Of a DNA stretch of 64,000 bases, positions 12,960-24,985 are shown one piece after another. A program made the position numbers and the translations under genes. The DNA comes from Myxocyprinus asiaticus (taxonomy: Eukaryota > Chordata > Actinopteri > Cypriniformes > Catostomidae), in NCBI RefSeq assembly GCF_019703515.2, contig NC_059373.1, positions 11,691,281 to 11,755,280 of the forward strand. Direction: 5' to 3'. Under the pieces are notes generated by a model, which saw nothing but the letters and a program-made list of their open reading frames with translations, did no database searches and was not told the origin of the DNA. Numbering within the stretch: position 1 is the first letter of the stretch; the number at the start of each line of letters is the position of its first letter.

Positions 12960-13340
12960 GGAAAATGGATCATCTTGGATGGACGGCCACTTCTAAGTAG
13001 AGTAGCCACAGTACAAATCGTCTCCATTTATAGAAAATTTGTCTATCTGTAGACATATGGATATCTAAGCTCTTCAAAATAGCTTTGTAACCCTTTACAG
13101 CTTTATGCAAAGCAATGATTCTTGATTGTAGGTCTTCTGAGATCTCTTTTTTGTGAGGCATGGTCCACGTCAGCAGATGCTTCTTGTGAATAGCAAACTC
13201 AAAATTTTTGATTGCTTTCTATAATTCAAAGTAGCTTTAACCCACACCTCCAATCTAGTTTCATAAATCGGTTACCAGGTTTGCGGTCTGCAGCTTTGTA
13301 GGACAATTCCCACTAAAATTATACATACCAACTCGAATGG
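12960..13340 (-). mobile_element. Tc1-like transposon fragment
   Basis: The minus strand encodes MPHKKEISEDLQSRIIALHK, then AVKGYKAILKSLDIHMST and RQIFYKWRRF. This is the paired-type helix-turn-helix N-terminus of a Tc1 transposase, ending early in frame-broken sequence. No intact inverted repeats were seen. It lies in the short gap where the P-domain exons of atp9b should be, so it may mark the deletion event. Confidence 0.75.
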
Positions 13341-13772
13341 TGAATTTGTGTCATTAATTAAAAAAAAAAAAGGGTTACTTATAATTGTATCTAATTATTA
13401 TGCTGGTATAAGGGAAACAATTTTATCATAGAAAAAATTACGCATATCACTTTCTTTTTTTTAAAAAAAGAAAAAAAAAATCACATCAGTACAATATTTC
13501 AAACTTGGCATGAGTTGTTTAAAATGTTGTTGTTTTTTTGTGCTAACAATTCAGACTTAGTGTAAACAGGCCATTACCAGGCTGAAATCAAAAAAAAAAA
13601 AAAAAATTACCTATGTATATCTGCAAACATATCATTCCTGCTGAGCTACACAGTTTACACTTAATGAGAAACAATGTCCATACATACAGGAAAACAATGA
13701 GTTGAATTAATGGAGGGACATCAAGAGAAATTATGCTTACTGAGTTCAGAAATAAAGAAGGTATATCTGTAC

Positions 13773-13854
13773 CTCAATCTTGGTACTGTTCTTCAGTCAA
13801 TGATTTCTTAGCCACCACCAGTATCTGCAGGCCCTCTCTGGCCATATTTCCACA
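13773..13854 (-). pseudogene. atp9b: atp9b exon fragment: CGNMAREGLQILVVAKKSLT, frameshift and stop
   Basis: After a TAG acceptor it reads CGNMAREGLQILVVAKKSLT, then EEQYQD, then TGA at 13774-13776, and a GTACAG donor follows. The family has Phe-Glu at the end; two bases are missing from the Phe codon, which creates the stop. The following P-domain exons are absent. Confidence 0.92.
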
Positions 13855-15326
13855 CTAGAACAACAAAATGCAACACAAATCTACAGTTACACCAGCAACA
13901 GACATAGCGAAGGAGTGTGTGGGGTTCTGTATTAGACAAAGAACTCAATTAGTATTAAGAAAGCATGTGTACAAAGATGTAAACAATGCTTTTAACACAA
14001 TTGTATTTACTGGAAACATCAAAAAACTGGCACACAAATAGATATACTTCAACACAGTAGCAATCAATCATGAAAAATACAACACTGCCTGTGGGAATAT
14101 AAGCACACTGTAAAAAGATGTGGGACAGCGGTTTATTTTTTATATGAAAATCAAACAGGCGAAAGTGTAGCTCTGATTACTTATTGACCTGTCCCCACAG
14201 CAGCATCTCACACACATACAGAGCACATCATGAATAGCCTGATGAGGATTATGACATGATGCTGCTCCCAGTCATTCGTCTTTATTTGGGTCATTCATTA
14301 ATTAATAAGCCTCATCTCTGCCCCTCATTGACTGCATATTGCCAATACAATTATAATCAACAAAGGCAGAAATGCATGGGTGATGATGGGCTGCATGCAC
14401 TCTGTATTTGATCACAGAGAGGTTAGAACAGGCTGACGTCAGAACAAGGAAGAAGTGTTGTGTGCATACCCGTTTATTTAACACTAGCTAACAAAAGGTG
14501 ATTTGATTCTACTTCAATAAAAAAAAAAATAATAATAATAATAAAAAAAAATTGATTTGAAATCAAAACTTGTTCAACAATTCATTTGCATCATCACTGG
14601 CAGTTTTCATATATTACAACGTTTTACTGAAAAATATATGTAGAGAAAAATTGCTGGTTTTTTTTTACTGCTATTACACTGAAAAACAGCATGGAAAGCA
14701 TGCTATCAATATTTTTTACTGTATTTTATTGTTTGGCTTAACCATTTTGATTCTACTTGGCTACATAGGATGTGTGGTCTAATTGAAAATAATATATATA
14801 CTGCATCAACATCTCTATTTTTCAACCTTTCAATGATATCGAAATGTTGAAAAAAAAACCTAAAATTTTTAAGCTATATCGCCCAGTCTTTGTTTGAATT
14901 ACAAATGTATGAAGCTTTTTTTGTTGTGGTTTCTTTCCAGGTAAATCCTGATGTGGTGAATGAATAGTTGCCTTTTTTCTTTATTTTTCATGCAACTGAA
15001 TCTTAGTTAAGGTATGAGGTTTTGGTAATGTAGACATTAGCTGCATATTGTTTGCTTATCCTCCTTGGACTTTATTTAATACCATTTCAACATTAGTGTT
15101 TGCAATAACTGGATGATGTAAAAATTGCCAAAATACTGAAAACCAAAATATGGAAAAATTCTACATAAAAATCAAATATAAATTTTTTTAGAGAAAACCC
15201 CCCCACAAAGGACATAAAGGGTCAAAGAAACAGTTAGGTTTAGAGGGTTTAAACTGCATTCATAAGCTCACCAGCCCACACAAACAGCAGGATGACAATT
15301 TTCCAGCCACAATAATCCATTCTTAC
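13855..15326. other. Intron, A/T-rich, nothing recognised
   Basis: Poly-A and (AAT)n runs near 14520-14548. No exon, RNA gene or element termini could be supported. Confidence 0.5.
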
Positions 15327-15419
15327 CTCCTCCTCCAGCCAATCATTGTACTGTAAAAATGCTCTCCATGGCAACATCAGCTCCTTTCATGTAAAACTTG
15401 ATGTCGCAGGTTGCCTTCT
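15327..15419 (-). pseudogene. atp9b: atp9b exon fragment: FYMKGADVAM, frameshift
   Basis: Between a CAG acceptor and a GTAAGA donor. One frame reads EKATCDIKFYMKGADVAMES, and another continues QYNDWLEEE. An extra base in a T/A run (about 15353-15363) separates the frames, and the first frame then meets TGA. About four bases at the 5' edge, coding Asp and part of Glu, also appear missing. Confidence 0.9.
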
Positions 15420-15904
15420 CTGAAAAACAATCAAATCAATTGAGGATGCAAAAAAAAAAAAAAAAAAACATGCAAAATGTAATGTCTAAAATATAATTTT
15501 TTCATACGGTAGGGAAGAACAAAACTATGCCAACAGTCAAATGCAAGTTATCAAAAGATAAGAAACCAAACAGAGATGATCTGCACTAATGCATGAGCTC
15601 ACAAACAAACACACATGATCAAAGCTCAGTGACAAATACTCATATGCATTCAGTGTAACAGACAAACACACTGACAGCAAACACAGAGAAACAAACATAT
15701 AGCATCAAGTACACAGAGTCCTGGAGGTTACCGGAACTCACTCAGATTATTCAAAGAAACACACATACAGTTGAAGTCAGAAGATTACATACACCTTAGC
15801 CAAATACATTTAAACTCAGTTTTTCACAATTCCTGACATTTAGTCGTAGAAAACATTCCCTGTCTTAGGTCAGTTAGGATCACTACTTTATTTAAGAATG
15901 TGAA

Positions 15905-18740
15905 TTGTCGGAGTCACGTGGCACTATGCACTTTGCTAATTTTTAATTATTTTTATGTTATAAACTGGTGAGATTCGATACACCCTGCTACATATCTGTA
16001 CTTTGAAATCAACATGGCAAAGAGTTCAAAATCCTCAGGCTCTGGAGATATTAAAAGACACTTACGTGCTCAAGCTGATACCTCAGAAAGGCCCGCAGAC
16101 AAGGGACTCGGTTTGGACGGTGCGCGGGAGAAATTCAATATCAACTGTGCACATGTCTGTGATGCTGACGAAAGTTGGTTACAAGAATCGGGGACATCGA
16201 GGGATGGATCGATTATCTGGAGTCATCGGTGGGGGAATTAGCTGCTAATCCGCTAGCAACCAAGATAGACTTGGAATGCATTTGGGAAAAACTGTAGGAT
16301 TTGGAGAATCGTAATCGCGAAACAACTTCCGAATTGTTGGAAAAATTCCTGAGCATGAAGAAGGCAGAGATATGGTGAAATTCCTAGATGAGCTCTTCCC
16401 GAGTCTACTCAACATAACAGGCCACAAGCTGGAAATCAATGAGCTCACAGAGTCCCAGCTCACAGATCGGCTGAGGGAGACAGACCCCGATCAATTCTGG
16501 CCAAATTTCTGAGATCATCTGATAAAATTGTGTGTTGTGCGAGGCGAGATGCAAAAGGAAAGCTTTCTTGGAAGAATCACAGTATTTTCTTGTTCCCAGA
16601 CTTTGCGAATTCGACAAGAGAGAAATATGATTGATTCAAGGAATGCAAGAAACTCTTACATCAACGGAAGATCGCTTTTGCACTGATGTTTCTGGCCAAA
16701 CTGAGAATAGATACTAAGGATGGCCGCAAAATATTTACATGCCCACAGCATGCATTGTCCTTCATAGAGACAATGGGGTGAGTAAACCATTTGGTGTTTC
16801 TCATGTGGCCCCCAAGTGAACCTGACTTGCTGAGCATACACTTGACTGTCTGAGGAAGCTGGGCACCTTTTTTGTTTCTTTTTGTGTTGGTTCCACCTAG
16901 CGGCTGGGGTATGTTTTGTGGAATAACACTCCTTCAAAAACTTTTGCATCAACGAAGGGTCACTTTTACACTGAAGTTCCCAGCCAAATTGAGAATAGAT
17001 ACTAAGGATGGCTGCAAAATATTTACATGCCCACAACAAGCGATGTCTTTCATAAAATCAATGGACTGAGGAAATCATGGTGTGTTTCTCACATGCCTCC
17101 AAGTGAGCTTGTCTCACTGAACATACACTTGATCGTCAGAGGAAGCTGGGAAGCTTTGATTCTTTTTGTGCTGGTTCCACCTAGCGGCTGGAGTATGTTT
17201 TGTGGAATAACACTCCTTCGGGACAATTGTGGATGAATCTGCTCATTCTTTATGCTTATGCCTCCTACTGGCTGGAGTTTGTTTTGTGGAGTATATTTTG
17301 TAGGACATTGGAAGGATTAGAGCATCTGCTGCACTTATGAAACAGCCGGCTCACTGAACATTCGTCTGACTGTCCGAGGAAACTGAACGGCTTTTTAAAA
17401 AAAAATGTATGTGCTGGTTCTGCTAGCGGCTGCAATTTTCTTTTGTGGCGGAACACACCTTCGAGACAGTTTTGTGAATGAATCTACACGTTCTTTGTGT
17501 TTATTCTGCCTATTGGCTGGAGTTTGTTTTATAGATTATTTTCTGTTATGTAATTCTGTCTCACAAAATTTGTACAGAAGCACCAGACTTGAGCAATCTG
17601 ACGGCAAATTTGTCGCGGGGACTCTCGTAGGCGTACATGGACTTTTTGAGTTTAGAGGGATGGCGCTGTCGTGCATGGGGCTAATGTGCACGTTTTTCTT
17701 TTTTCTGTTTGTTTGGTTCTGGGGGAAGTTCAGGGTCTGACTGTGGCTATAATGTTGGAATATGGTCTTTATAATTTTATTTTTGACACACAATCTATTT
17801 TTTTCTAATATGTCAAAAGTTAATGAGTGGATTGTCTCTCTCCACATGGAATGTGAATGGGTTGGGGCACCCCATAAAAAGAAGGAAGGTTATTTCGTTT
17901 CTTTAACATAAGAAATATGATATAGTGTTTCTTCAAGAAACACATCTTTCCCTGCAGGAAGCTGAAAAATTTGGGAAGATATGGGGTGGACATGTTTTAT
18001 TTAGTGCTGGCTCAAGTAAGAGCAGGGGAGTCATTACGATGATAAATAAGCATCTACAGTTTGGGGGACGGAACTTTAACTTCTATCAAGAGATTATGGG
18101 AGAAAGATTTGAACTTGATATTGGAGGAAGGAGCATGGACTAAGATTCTAAAAAATGTTAAGTCTGCATCTAGAGATGCGAGGGTTCGTTTTATGTAATT
18201 TAAGATTATACATAGATTTTATTGGACCCCCTCTAGATTATATAGGCTTGGTCTTAAAGACACACCAAATATATACAAAATTGGGTTATGACTAGTATTA
18301 TGATTGGCAGACAAATTATTTTAAGGGGTTGGAAGTCGGATGGAGTGCCATAATTTCCAGAGTGGTGTGCAGAGATGAGGAGGGTGGCAGCTTTTGAGGA
18401 GGTGGCAGGTAGAAGGCTGGGGTTTGGGGACTTGTTTTTCAGAAAGTGGGGTAGGTATTTGGCAGTTTTGGGGGACTCTCGGGGAAGGGATGGGGAGAGA
18501 GAAGTTTAGTTTAATTATGTATGTTTATTATATATTTTATTTATTATTTGTATTTTTTTATTTTATTTTTTGTTTGTTTGTGTGTGTATTATTTTGGGGA
18601 GTTTGTTGGAGGTTAGGGTGGGGTTGGTGTTTGGGGAGGGATATTAGTGGGGATTAAAAGTTAAATGTTGATTCGGTGTGTGTGTTGTGTTTTTCTCTGT
18701 TGGGTTTTTTCTTTGAATCAATAAAAAAATTTTATACAAA
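15905..18740 (+). mobile_element. L1-type LINE inserted in the Tc1 element
   Basis: Flanked by the 11-bp target-site duplication AAGAATGTGAA (15894-15904 and 18741-18751). The plus strand carries broken ORF1 pieces (KSSKSSGSGDIKRH; FLDELFPSLLNITGHKLEIN; AKLRIDTKDG.KIFTCPQ). It then has the endonuclease start of ORF2 (STWNVNGLGHPIKRRKVISF; IVFLQETHLSLQEAEKFGKI; SRGVITMINKHLQFG). Reverse transcriptase is missing: near 18140 the sequence jumps to the C-terminal part and 3' UTR, which ends in an A/T-rich tail. It is dead, with an internal deletion and tandem duplications. Confidence 0.85.
16680..17480 (+). repeat. Tandem ~290-bp duplications inside the L1
   Basis: The ORF1-end/linker segment is repeated. 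GAGAATAGATACTAAGGATG occurs near 16701 and 16991. TATGTTTTGTGGAATAACAC recurs near 16908 and 17195, with a more diverged third unit (GCTGGAGTTTGTTTTGTGGA) near 17271. Units differ by substitutions, so the duplications are not recent. Confidence 0.8.
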
Positions 18741-20045
18741 AAGAATGTGAAATGTCAGAATAATAGTAGAGAGAATTATTTATTTAAGTTTTTATTTCTT
18801 TCATTCACATTCCCAGTGGGTTAGTTTACATACACTTTGTCAGTATTTGGTAGCATTGTCTTGTTTAACTTGGGTCAAGCGTTAGCCTTCCACAAGCTTC
18901 TCACAAGAAGTTGCTGGAATTTTGGCTCATTCCTCCAGACAGAATTGGTGTAACTGAGTCAGGTTTGTAGGCCTCCTTGCTCGCACACGCTTTTTCAGTT
19001 CTGCCCACAAATGTTCTATCAGATTGGGGTCAGGGCTTTGTGATGGCCACTTCAATACCTTGACTTTGTTGTCCTAAAGCCATTTTGCCACAACTTTGGA
19101 GGTATGCTTGGGGTCATTGTCCATTTGGAAGATCCATTTGTGAAAGCTTTAACTTCCTGGCTGATGTCTTGAGATGTTGCTTCAATATATCCACATAATT
19201 TTCCTTCCTCATGAAGCCATCTATTTTGTGAAGTGCACCAGTCCTTCCTGCAGCAAATCACCCCCACAACATGATGCTGCCACCACCATGCTTCACAGTT
19301 GGGATGGTGTTCTTCAGCTTGCAAGCCTCACCCTTTTACCCCCAAACATAACGATGGTCATTATGGCCAAACAGTTCAAATTTTGCTTCATTAGACCAGA
19401 TGGCATTTCTCCAAAAAGTAAGATCTTTGTCCCCATGTGCACTTGCAAACTGTAGTCGGGATTGATTTGCATTTTTTGCACCAAACTACATTCATCTCTA
19501 GGAGACAGAATGCGTCTCCTTCCTGAGCGGTATGATGACTGCGTGGTCCCATGGTGTTTATACTTGTGTACTATTGTTTGTACAGATGAACATGGTACCT
19601 TCAGGCATTTGGAAATTGCTCCCAAGGATTAACAAGACTTGTGGAGGTCCACAATTTTTTTCTGAGGTCTTGGCTGATTTCTTTTGATTTTCCCATGATG
19701 TCAAGCAAAGAGGTACTGAGTTTGAAGGTAGGCCTTAAAATACATCCACAGGTACACCTCCTATCAGAAGCTAACTGGTTAATTGTCTAAAGGCTTGGCA
19801 TTTTCTGGAATTTTCCAAGCTGCTTAAAGGCACAGTTAATTTAGTGTATGTAAACTTCTGACCCACTGGAATTGTGATTAAAAGTGAAACAATCTGTCTG
19901 CAAACAACTGTTGGAAAAATTACTTGTGTCATGCACAATGTAGATATCCTAAAAGACTTGCCAAAACTATAGTTTGCTGTGGAGTGGTTAAAAAATGAGT
20001 TTTAATGACTTCAACCTAAGTGTATGTAAACTGACTTCGAATGTA

Positions 20046-20683
20046 TATTTGGATTCACTATACTATTAGCGAGGACATCTCATAATGTCCTACAATGGCA
20101 AAATGCAGTAACTACACCAACCGTAAAATGGCTTCATAGTTAATTTTCCTTTCAAGCCAAAGTCGGAATATCTAGTCTTATTAAGTGTCAGATTTCTCTG
20201 AATCCTTGAAATTTTGAGCTAAACACATCTGTCACAGTAGAAATCACATTACAAGAGATCTGACTTCTCATATGGTTGCTCAATTTTGTCAAAATGTGTA
20301 GTAAAATGTGCGTTTTACCTCTGCAGGTCAGCATAGATTTTTAGTGTTGTTTATGCTGAGGTGATATTTGCTAAATCCCAAATCATATCTATCATTAAAC
20401 TTAACCCTTAAAGAAACAGCAGAACATCATTGAATGACTTATGAGCATTTCAAATAGTGAGAACCACTTTAAATGTCCTCACAAGTCAGTTTTTGATGTT
20501 TCACATTATAATTTGGCCCTCACTAGTACAGAAATATGTGCAAACACACACACAAACACCCAAACTTTCATATATGGTATTTGCATTCTTTGCAGATGTT
20601 TTTGTTACAAAAACAACTTGCTTACACTATCATGAACATTCCGTACACATAAAAACACACTTGCACACAGTGTTGAAACGCAC
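20046..20683. other. Intron, nothing recognised
   Basis: Non-coding sequence between the Tc1 element and an atp9b exon. No element termini or RNA gene were seen. Confidence 0.45.
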
Positions 20684-20845
20684 CCGGACAATGATGCCCA
20701 TTCGTTTGTTTTCTGAGGTGAAGGGATAGATCTGCAGGATGTAGTAGGTCAGGATGTGTCCTGCTGGTGTCTTCAGCTGCAGGGACGTCAAGTCTCTGTT
20801 GACCAGAGTCAAACCCACACTCTCGGTCCAGTGCACCAGGGCCAC
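20684..20845 (-). pseudogene. atp9b: atp9b exon fragment: [20 protein letters not shown]
   Basis: A complete exon of 54 codons, phase 0 to 0, TAG acceptor and GTGCGT donor. It reads [20 protein letters not shown], then [20 protein letters not shown] and [14 protein letters not shown]. It is open. This is the nucleotide-binding domain. Gln to His in VALVQW is the only obvious unusual change. Confidence 0.95.
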
Positions 20846-20876
20846 CTACACAACATGTGTAAGAGCTCATGATTTT

Positions 20877-20899
20877 GTGTGTGTGTGTGTGTGTGTGTC
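20877..20899. repeat. (GT)n microsatellite
   Basis: About eleven GT units just upstream (in gene sense) of an exon border. Confidence 0.95.
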
Positions 20900-21104
20900 T
20901 TTTTGCTGTCAAGGAGTTTGAGGTATCTCTAAACCACACAGAGGGCCTATTTCATCGTCTTTTAAAACAAAGTGGACTATATCACAATTCTCAGATTGAT
21001 AAATAGGGAAATAGATTTTATTTAACCATACACAGTGGCCCAAAAACTTATTTCTGGGACTTTTAAGACACATTTCATTGCATTACATAACAAAATATGG
21101 TCCT

Positions 21105-21228
21105 ACAGAGCTGAGATCTTCTAAAAATACTTGTTTGTGTTCTACAGAAAACAGAAAGTCATACACATCTGGGATGGCATGAGTGTGAGTAAATGATTAG
21201 AGAATTTTCATTTTTGGGTGAAGAAAGA
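21105..21228. mobile_element. Half-copy of palindromic MITE
   Basis: Only the right arm remains: CTACAGAGCTGAGATCTTCT through CATCTGGGATGGCATGAGTG to TTTCATTTTTGGGTGAA. The left arm is absent. Confidence 0.8.
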
Positions 21229-21540
21229 TGAAGGGGAGAGAGGAGAATGGAATCAGGATGTGACGCATGCTGGATTTAAACTTGTGTCCCCCTGAGCATA
21301 ACGGCTCTTACACATGCACTACAAACACAAGCAATGTGCCATGGCTCTGATTCTTATTTAATTTATTTTTCTTGATTCTTATTTTTAATTGTTTTTATTT
21401 ATTTTTTTTTATACAAAAGACAGAAAACAGAACAGTTAGAACTCTTGTATATATGACACTGTTGCACATATTTAAATGTGATATGACTAAGTAGACCAAC
21501 CCTCTACCTGCCTGACATTGCTAACTAATGCACGCACGCA

Positions 21541-21576
<36 letters not shown>

Positions 21577-22939
21577 CAGGCACACAACTGTAACTCAGGT
21601 GGTGGGGAAAGCAGGGAACTGTTTTACAATACAGGGGAGAGCCTTTAATACACTCCATCAATCATTTCAACAGTAGAGGAAGAAAATCTGTAATCATAAA
21701 CCAAGCTCACTGCACCCAAAAAGCAGAAAGGAACAGAAGCGGACCATGTGACCTACGATAGCATGAAGAAGTGGTTATTTCATAAAGATATCAGATGTGA
21801 CAGAAAATATGTTACAATGTAATAAAGAAGGCAAAAAGAGGATGGTTTTATCTGCCGCTTCATCTTAGAATGTTGTGCTTTCTGAAGTCGATCTTTTGCT
21901 TAACCTGTATAACACTATTATTTGTTAGTCTAGAACAATTGATTTTAAATGTCTAAATTCAACTCAGTATTCAAAAATCTAAATCCAAATAAAATTCCCA
22001 TTCAAATTCAAATTTCAAAAACTGGATTCGTTGAATCATTCTACAGTAATAAAACAAAACCAGAGGAAATCAATTTAAAGTCAAACCCGCTCTAAAAAAC
22101 CAAACATGTTATAACTCTTGTATGACCCCCCTCCCCACCCCCTTCTGTGACAACTTCTATTTAACAGGCTAATGCATTATATTTTCCCTTGCAGAACCAA
22201 AGGTTAACACCCACTGAATGCAGCCATCTAATCTGAATACCCCAAAACCACTAATAAAACCAGTGAACTTCTATTACCCTCCCATAAGTAAAACTTCATT
22301 ATCGGACATAACAAACGGTCTTGCTCACGAGAATGTCCGATCATTAAAGGTCACGATAAATCTCTGACCCATGATACTGTGGGATCAAAGGTCACAAATG
22401 ACTTAAAGTAAGTGTCCGGAAAGGCACAGGGTTATTCAGTTCTTGAACTAAGCTTTCTTTACGAATATCAAAGATATGTGTGCGTCATATTAAAGGGAGA
22501 AAAGGCTAGAGGTCTTTGAGCGAGCAGACACAGACGCTGATGAGAGTGACATGCAGAGAAGGACTAGTGTTAACCGCTAGTCTCTCAGAGAAAATTAAAT
22601 ATTGATCAATCCTGGAGTGAAGACGTTGGAGAGATAAGACCTGGGCATTAAAGAAAATAAATAAGCAGACACATCAAGGTAGAAGAGAGGACAGGCAATT
22701 CCACTAAAGAGGGAGATGGACCGATTTCTTTTCCTTTTATCACTTTCAAAAGATATCTATTTCTACAGAGGGTCTTACAGAAAAAGATGTTGATCTGTAA
22801 AAACAATAAACAAAAAATTAAACAGTTTTGGAAAATTATCAATTTATATAGCAATATTAAGAGGCATATTTTCTTGTTTTGAAAATGATTGGCCTTCATT
22901 AGTAATACTTTGTTGTTTGAAATTATTGCAATGAATCAC
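21229..22939. other. Intron; (CA)n microsatellite, otherwise nothing recognised
   Basis: A (CA)n tract sits near 21543-21575. The rest has no exon or transposon termini that I can support. Confidence 0.5.
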
Positions 22940-24230
22940 CTGACTCCATAAAGGAATAAAAAATGTTGTCAGCATTTACTCACCCTCATGTTGTTTCAAA
23001 CCCATACGATTTTGAGCTTCCATCGAGCACAAAAGATGATAGGCAATAATGTTCACGCTACTCTTTTCCATACAATGAAAGTGATGTGACCAGGGGCTGT
23101 CAAGCTTCAAAACCTGACAAAATAGCACCAAAAATGGGCCACAACAGTAGTCCATATGACTTGTGAGCTATATGACTCCGTTTCCACCTGGTATTAAGAT
23201 GCGTCTCAGGTGATCCAATCACATGTGGTCAGGTGAGACACACTGTCGTTTACACCTGGTCGCTTAAATGCGTCTCCTGTGACCACTTGTGTTCGGATTT
23301 CGAGTGGAGGATCTCTGATGACATACATCAATCACTATGTCAGTGTGTTACTGCATTAAATTAACAGCAAAAAAGTCATAAAAGACAAAGAAAGCATTAA
23401 TTAAACTGGTGCGGTTTTTCCCAGATGCAGTTAAAATTTAATCTAAGCACAAACACAGCAATTCGAGCTGAATTCTTTTATTTCAGTGGAGTACCTGATT
23501 AAAGGAGCTTCAGATGTTCACGCTTCTCATCTGTGTCCCTGCATGTTGATATCAGACACACTGAAGATGTTCTGGGAAGTTCTCAAAGTTTAAACTCTTG
23601 TTTTCCTCATTTTTTTTATGTACTTGTTCTTTGAACTGTTGTATAAAAGCAATATCACACTCGCAATCATGCTGTATGGCTCTAAATCAGCACAGCTGTG
23701 ATTACCTTTGGCACTCGGCCTGCGGCTTTGTGCCTGCGGCTGAATCACAGCCGTGCTGATGTAGGGTCATACAGCACTTTTGCTCATGTAACATTGCTTT
23801 ACTGAACATTTTCCCCTCTGCCGTAGCTTTCAAATCTCATTTAAGCAACTTGAATATGTGCATTCAAATTTGGCATGTCATGATTAGTTTCTAAACACAT
23901 AAGAACCAATGATGTTTGCTATCACTGGTCAAACCTGACAAATCTTGATGTTAATGAAAACATTGACTTAAATGTAAACTTTTGTCTATTCCTTCCACAC
24001 AAAACCATCATATGTGTTCAGAAGACTTGAAATATAGCATATGGGAGTCGTATGGACTAGTTCTATTGGGTTTTGTCAATTTTGGAGCTTGGAAACCCCT
24101 GGTCACCATCACTTTAATTGAATAGAAAAGAACAGCATCAACATTTTGCTAAACGTCATTTGTGTTCCACGAAAGAAAATCAAACAGGTTTGGAACGACC
24201 TAAAGAGGCGTAAATGATTTCAAGTCAAGC
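22940..24230. mobile_element. Palindromic MITE with internal insertion
   Basis: Left arm (TTTACTCACCCTCATGTTGT, CAGGGGCTGTCAAGCTTCAA) and right arm (TTGGAGCTTGGAAACCCCTG, GGTTTGGAACGACCTAAAGA) are mutually complementary but separated by about 800 bases. The spacer begins near 23177 with a segment rich in short repeats of GCGTCTC and ACCTGGT and looks like a second, unnamed element. Boundaries are approximate. Confidence 0.6.
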
Positions 24231-24783
24231 CTCTTTCTTAAAATTTCATTTAATTATAATGAGTCTGTCCTTTCCCTTAATTGAAGACCACTGTCATTGT
24301 GATATAAGTTCAGTCTCAGTGCATTTCTCCATTATGTGCTTTTCTTAAACAACTCATTCAAAATATTGTTTCTCTACAATGGATCTATAAATATCCATGA
24401 TCTCTCAACACAAATGATGAGTGAGTCCTTCCTGGTGTGTGACCTACCCCTGCCCCCTCTGCCGCTGATATTTATTGAGCCCTCTCAGATTTCTCTACTA
24501 ACACGGACTCTATATTACCATCCAATAAGGCAGTAAATTCAAGGCTAAAGTGGGGGAGTCATAAATACTAAAACAGCGATATATAGGATTACACCTTTAG
24601 AGAAATGAGAAGACCAGACTCAATGCAATCTGTCTGATTTCCAAATAAAAAATAAACAGAAATAAAGGATTGCCTTGCTTTTTGTTTGGAAGCTGGTGAA
24701 ATTAAGAATTAAAAAAAAAAAAAAAAAAAAAAAAATATTGTTGGGTAGTAAAGAGAGGTGAAGTTGCTTAATATAAAAATTCT

Positions 24784-24870
24784 ATCAGAGCTGTGGTACA
24801 ATGTTTAGAGCCCTGGGTGCTCGTTCAGAACACACAGGTTTGATTCCAGTCAGATACTGTCAATAAAAAG
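24784..24870 (+). mobile_element. tRNA-like SINE remnant
   Basis: CAGAGCTGTGGTACAATGTT has the look of an A box, and CAGGTTTGATTCCAGTCAG fits a B box (GGTTYGANTCC), with normal spacing between them. The body after the tRNA-like head is short or lost. Confidence 0.5.
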
Positions 24871-24985
24871 TGGCAAAAATAATTCCATTGTGTATATTCT
24901 GGCTAGTACATTGAGCACACATACATACAGAAATGACATCTGTTCAATCAAAAGTTCTTTCGTGATGTCCCGTATGCACTCTTAC

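Larger units (their letters stand above)
15778..20043 (-). mobile_element. Sleeping Beauty-type Tc1 element, interrupted by an L1
   Basis: The left end CAGTTGAAGTCAGAAGATTA and right end (reverse strand CATTCGAAGTCAGTTTACAT) lie between TA dinucleotides. An internal direct-repeat copy is present near 19847-19862 (GTATGTAAACTTCTGACCCA). This is the IR/DR arrangement of the salmonid-type Tc1 group. The minus strand keeps transposase pieces: MGAISKCLKVPCSSVQTIVH, SYRSGRRRILSPRDE, then, after an internal loss, HMGTKILLFGEMPSGLMK and a diverged DNDPKH-type region. It is inactive: internal deletion, frameshifts and an inserted L1. Confidence 0.9.

Noticed and set aside
17405..17740. 111-codon plus-strand hydrophobic frame
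   Set aside because: Falls in the duplicated linker of the decayed L1; Cys/Phe-rich chance translation, not a membrane protein gene.
24784..24870. A functional tRNA gene
   Set aside because: A- and B-box-like motifs exist but no foldable acceptor stem or anticodon arm is convincing; it fits a SINE head.
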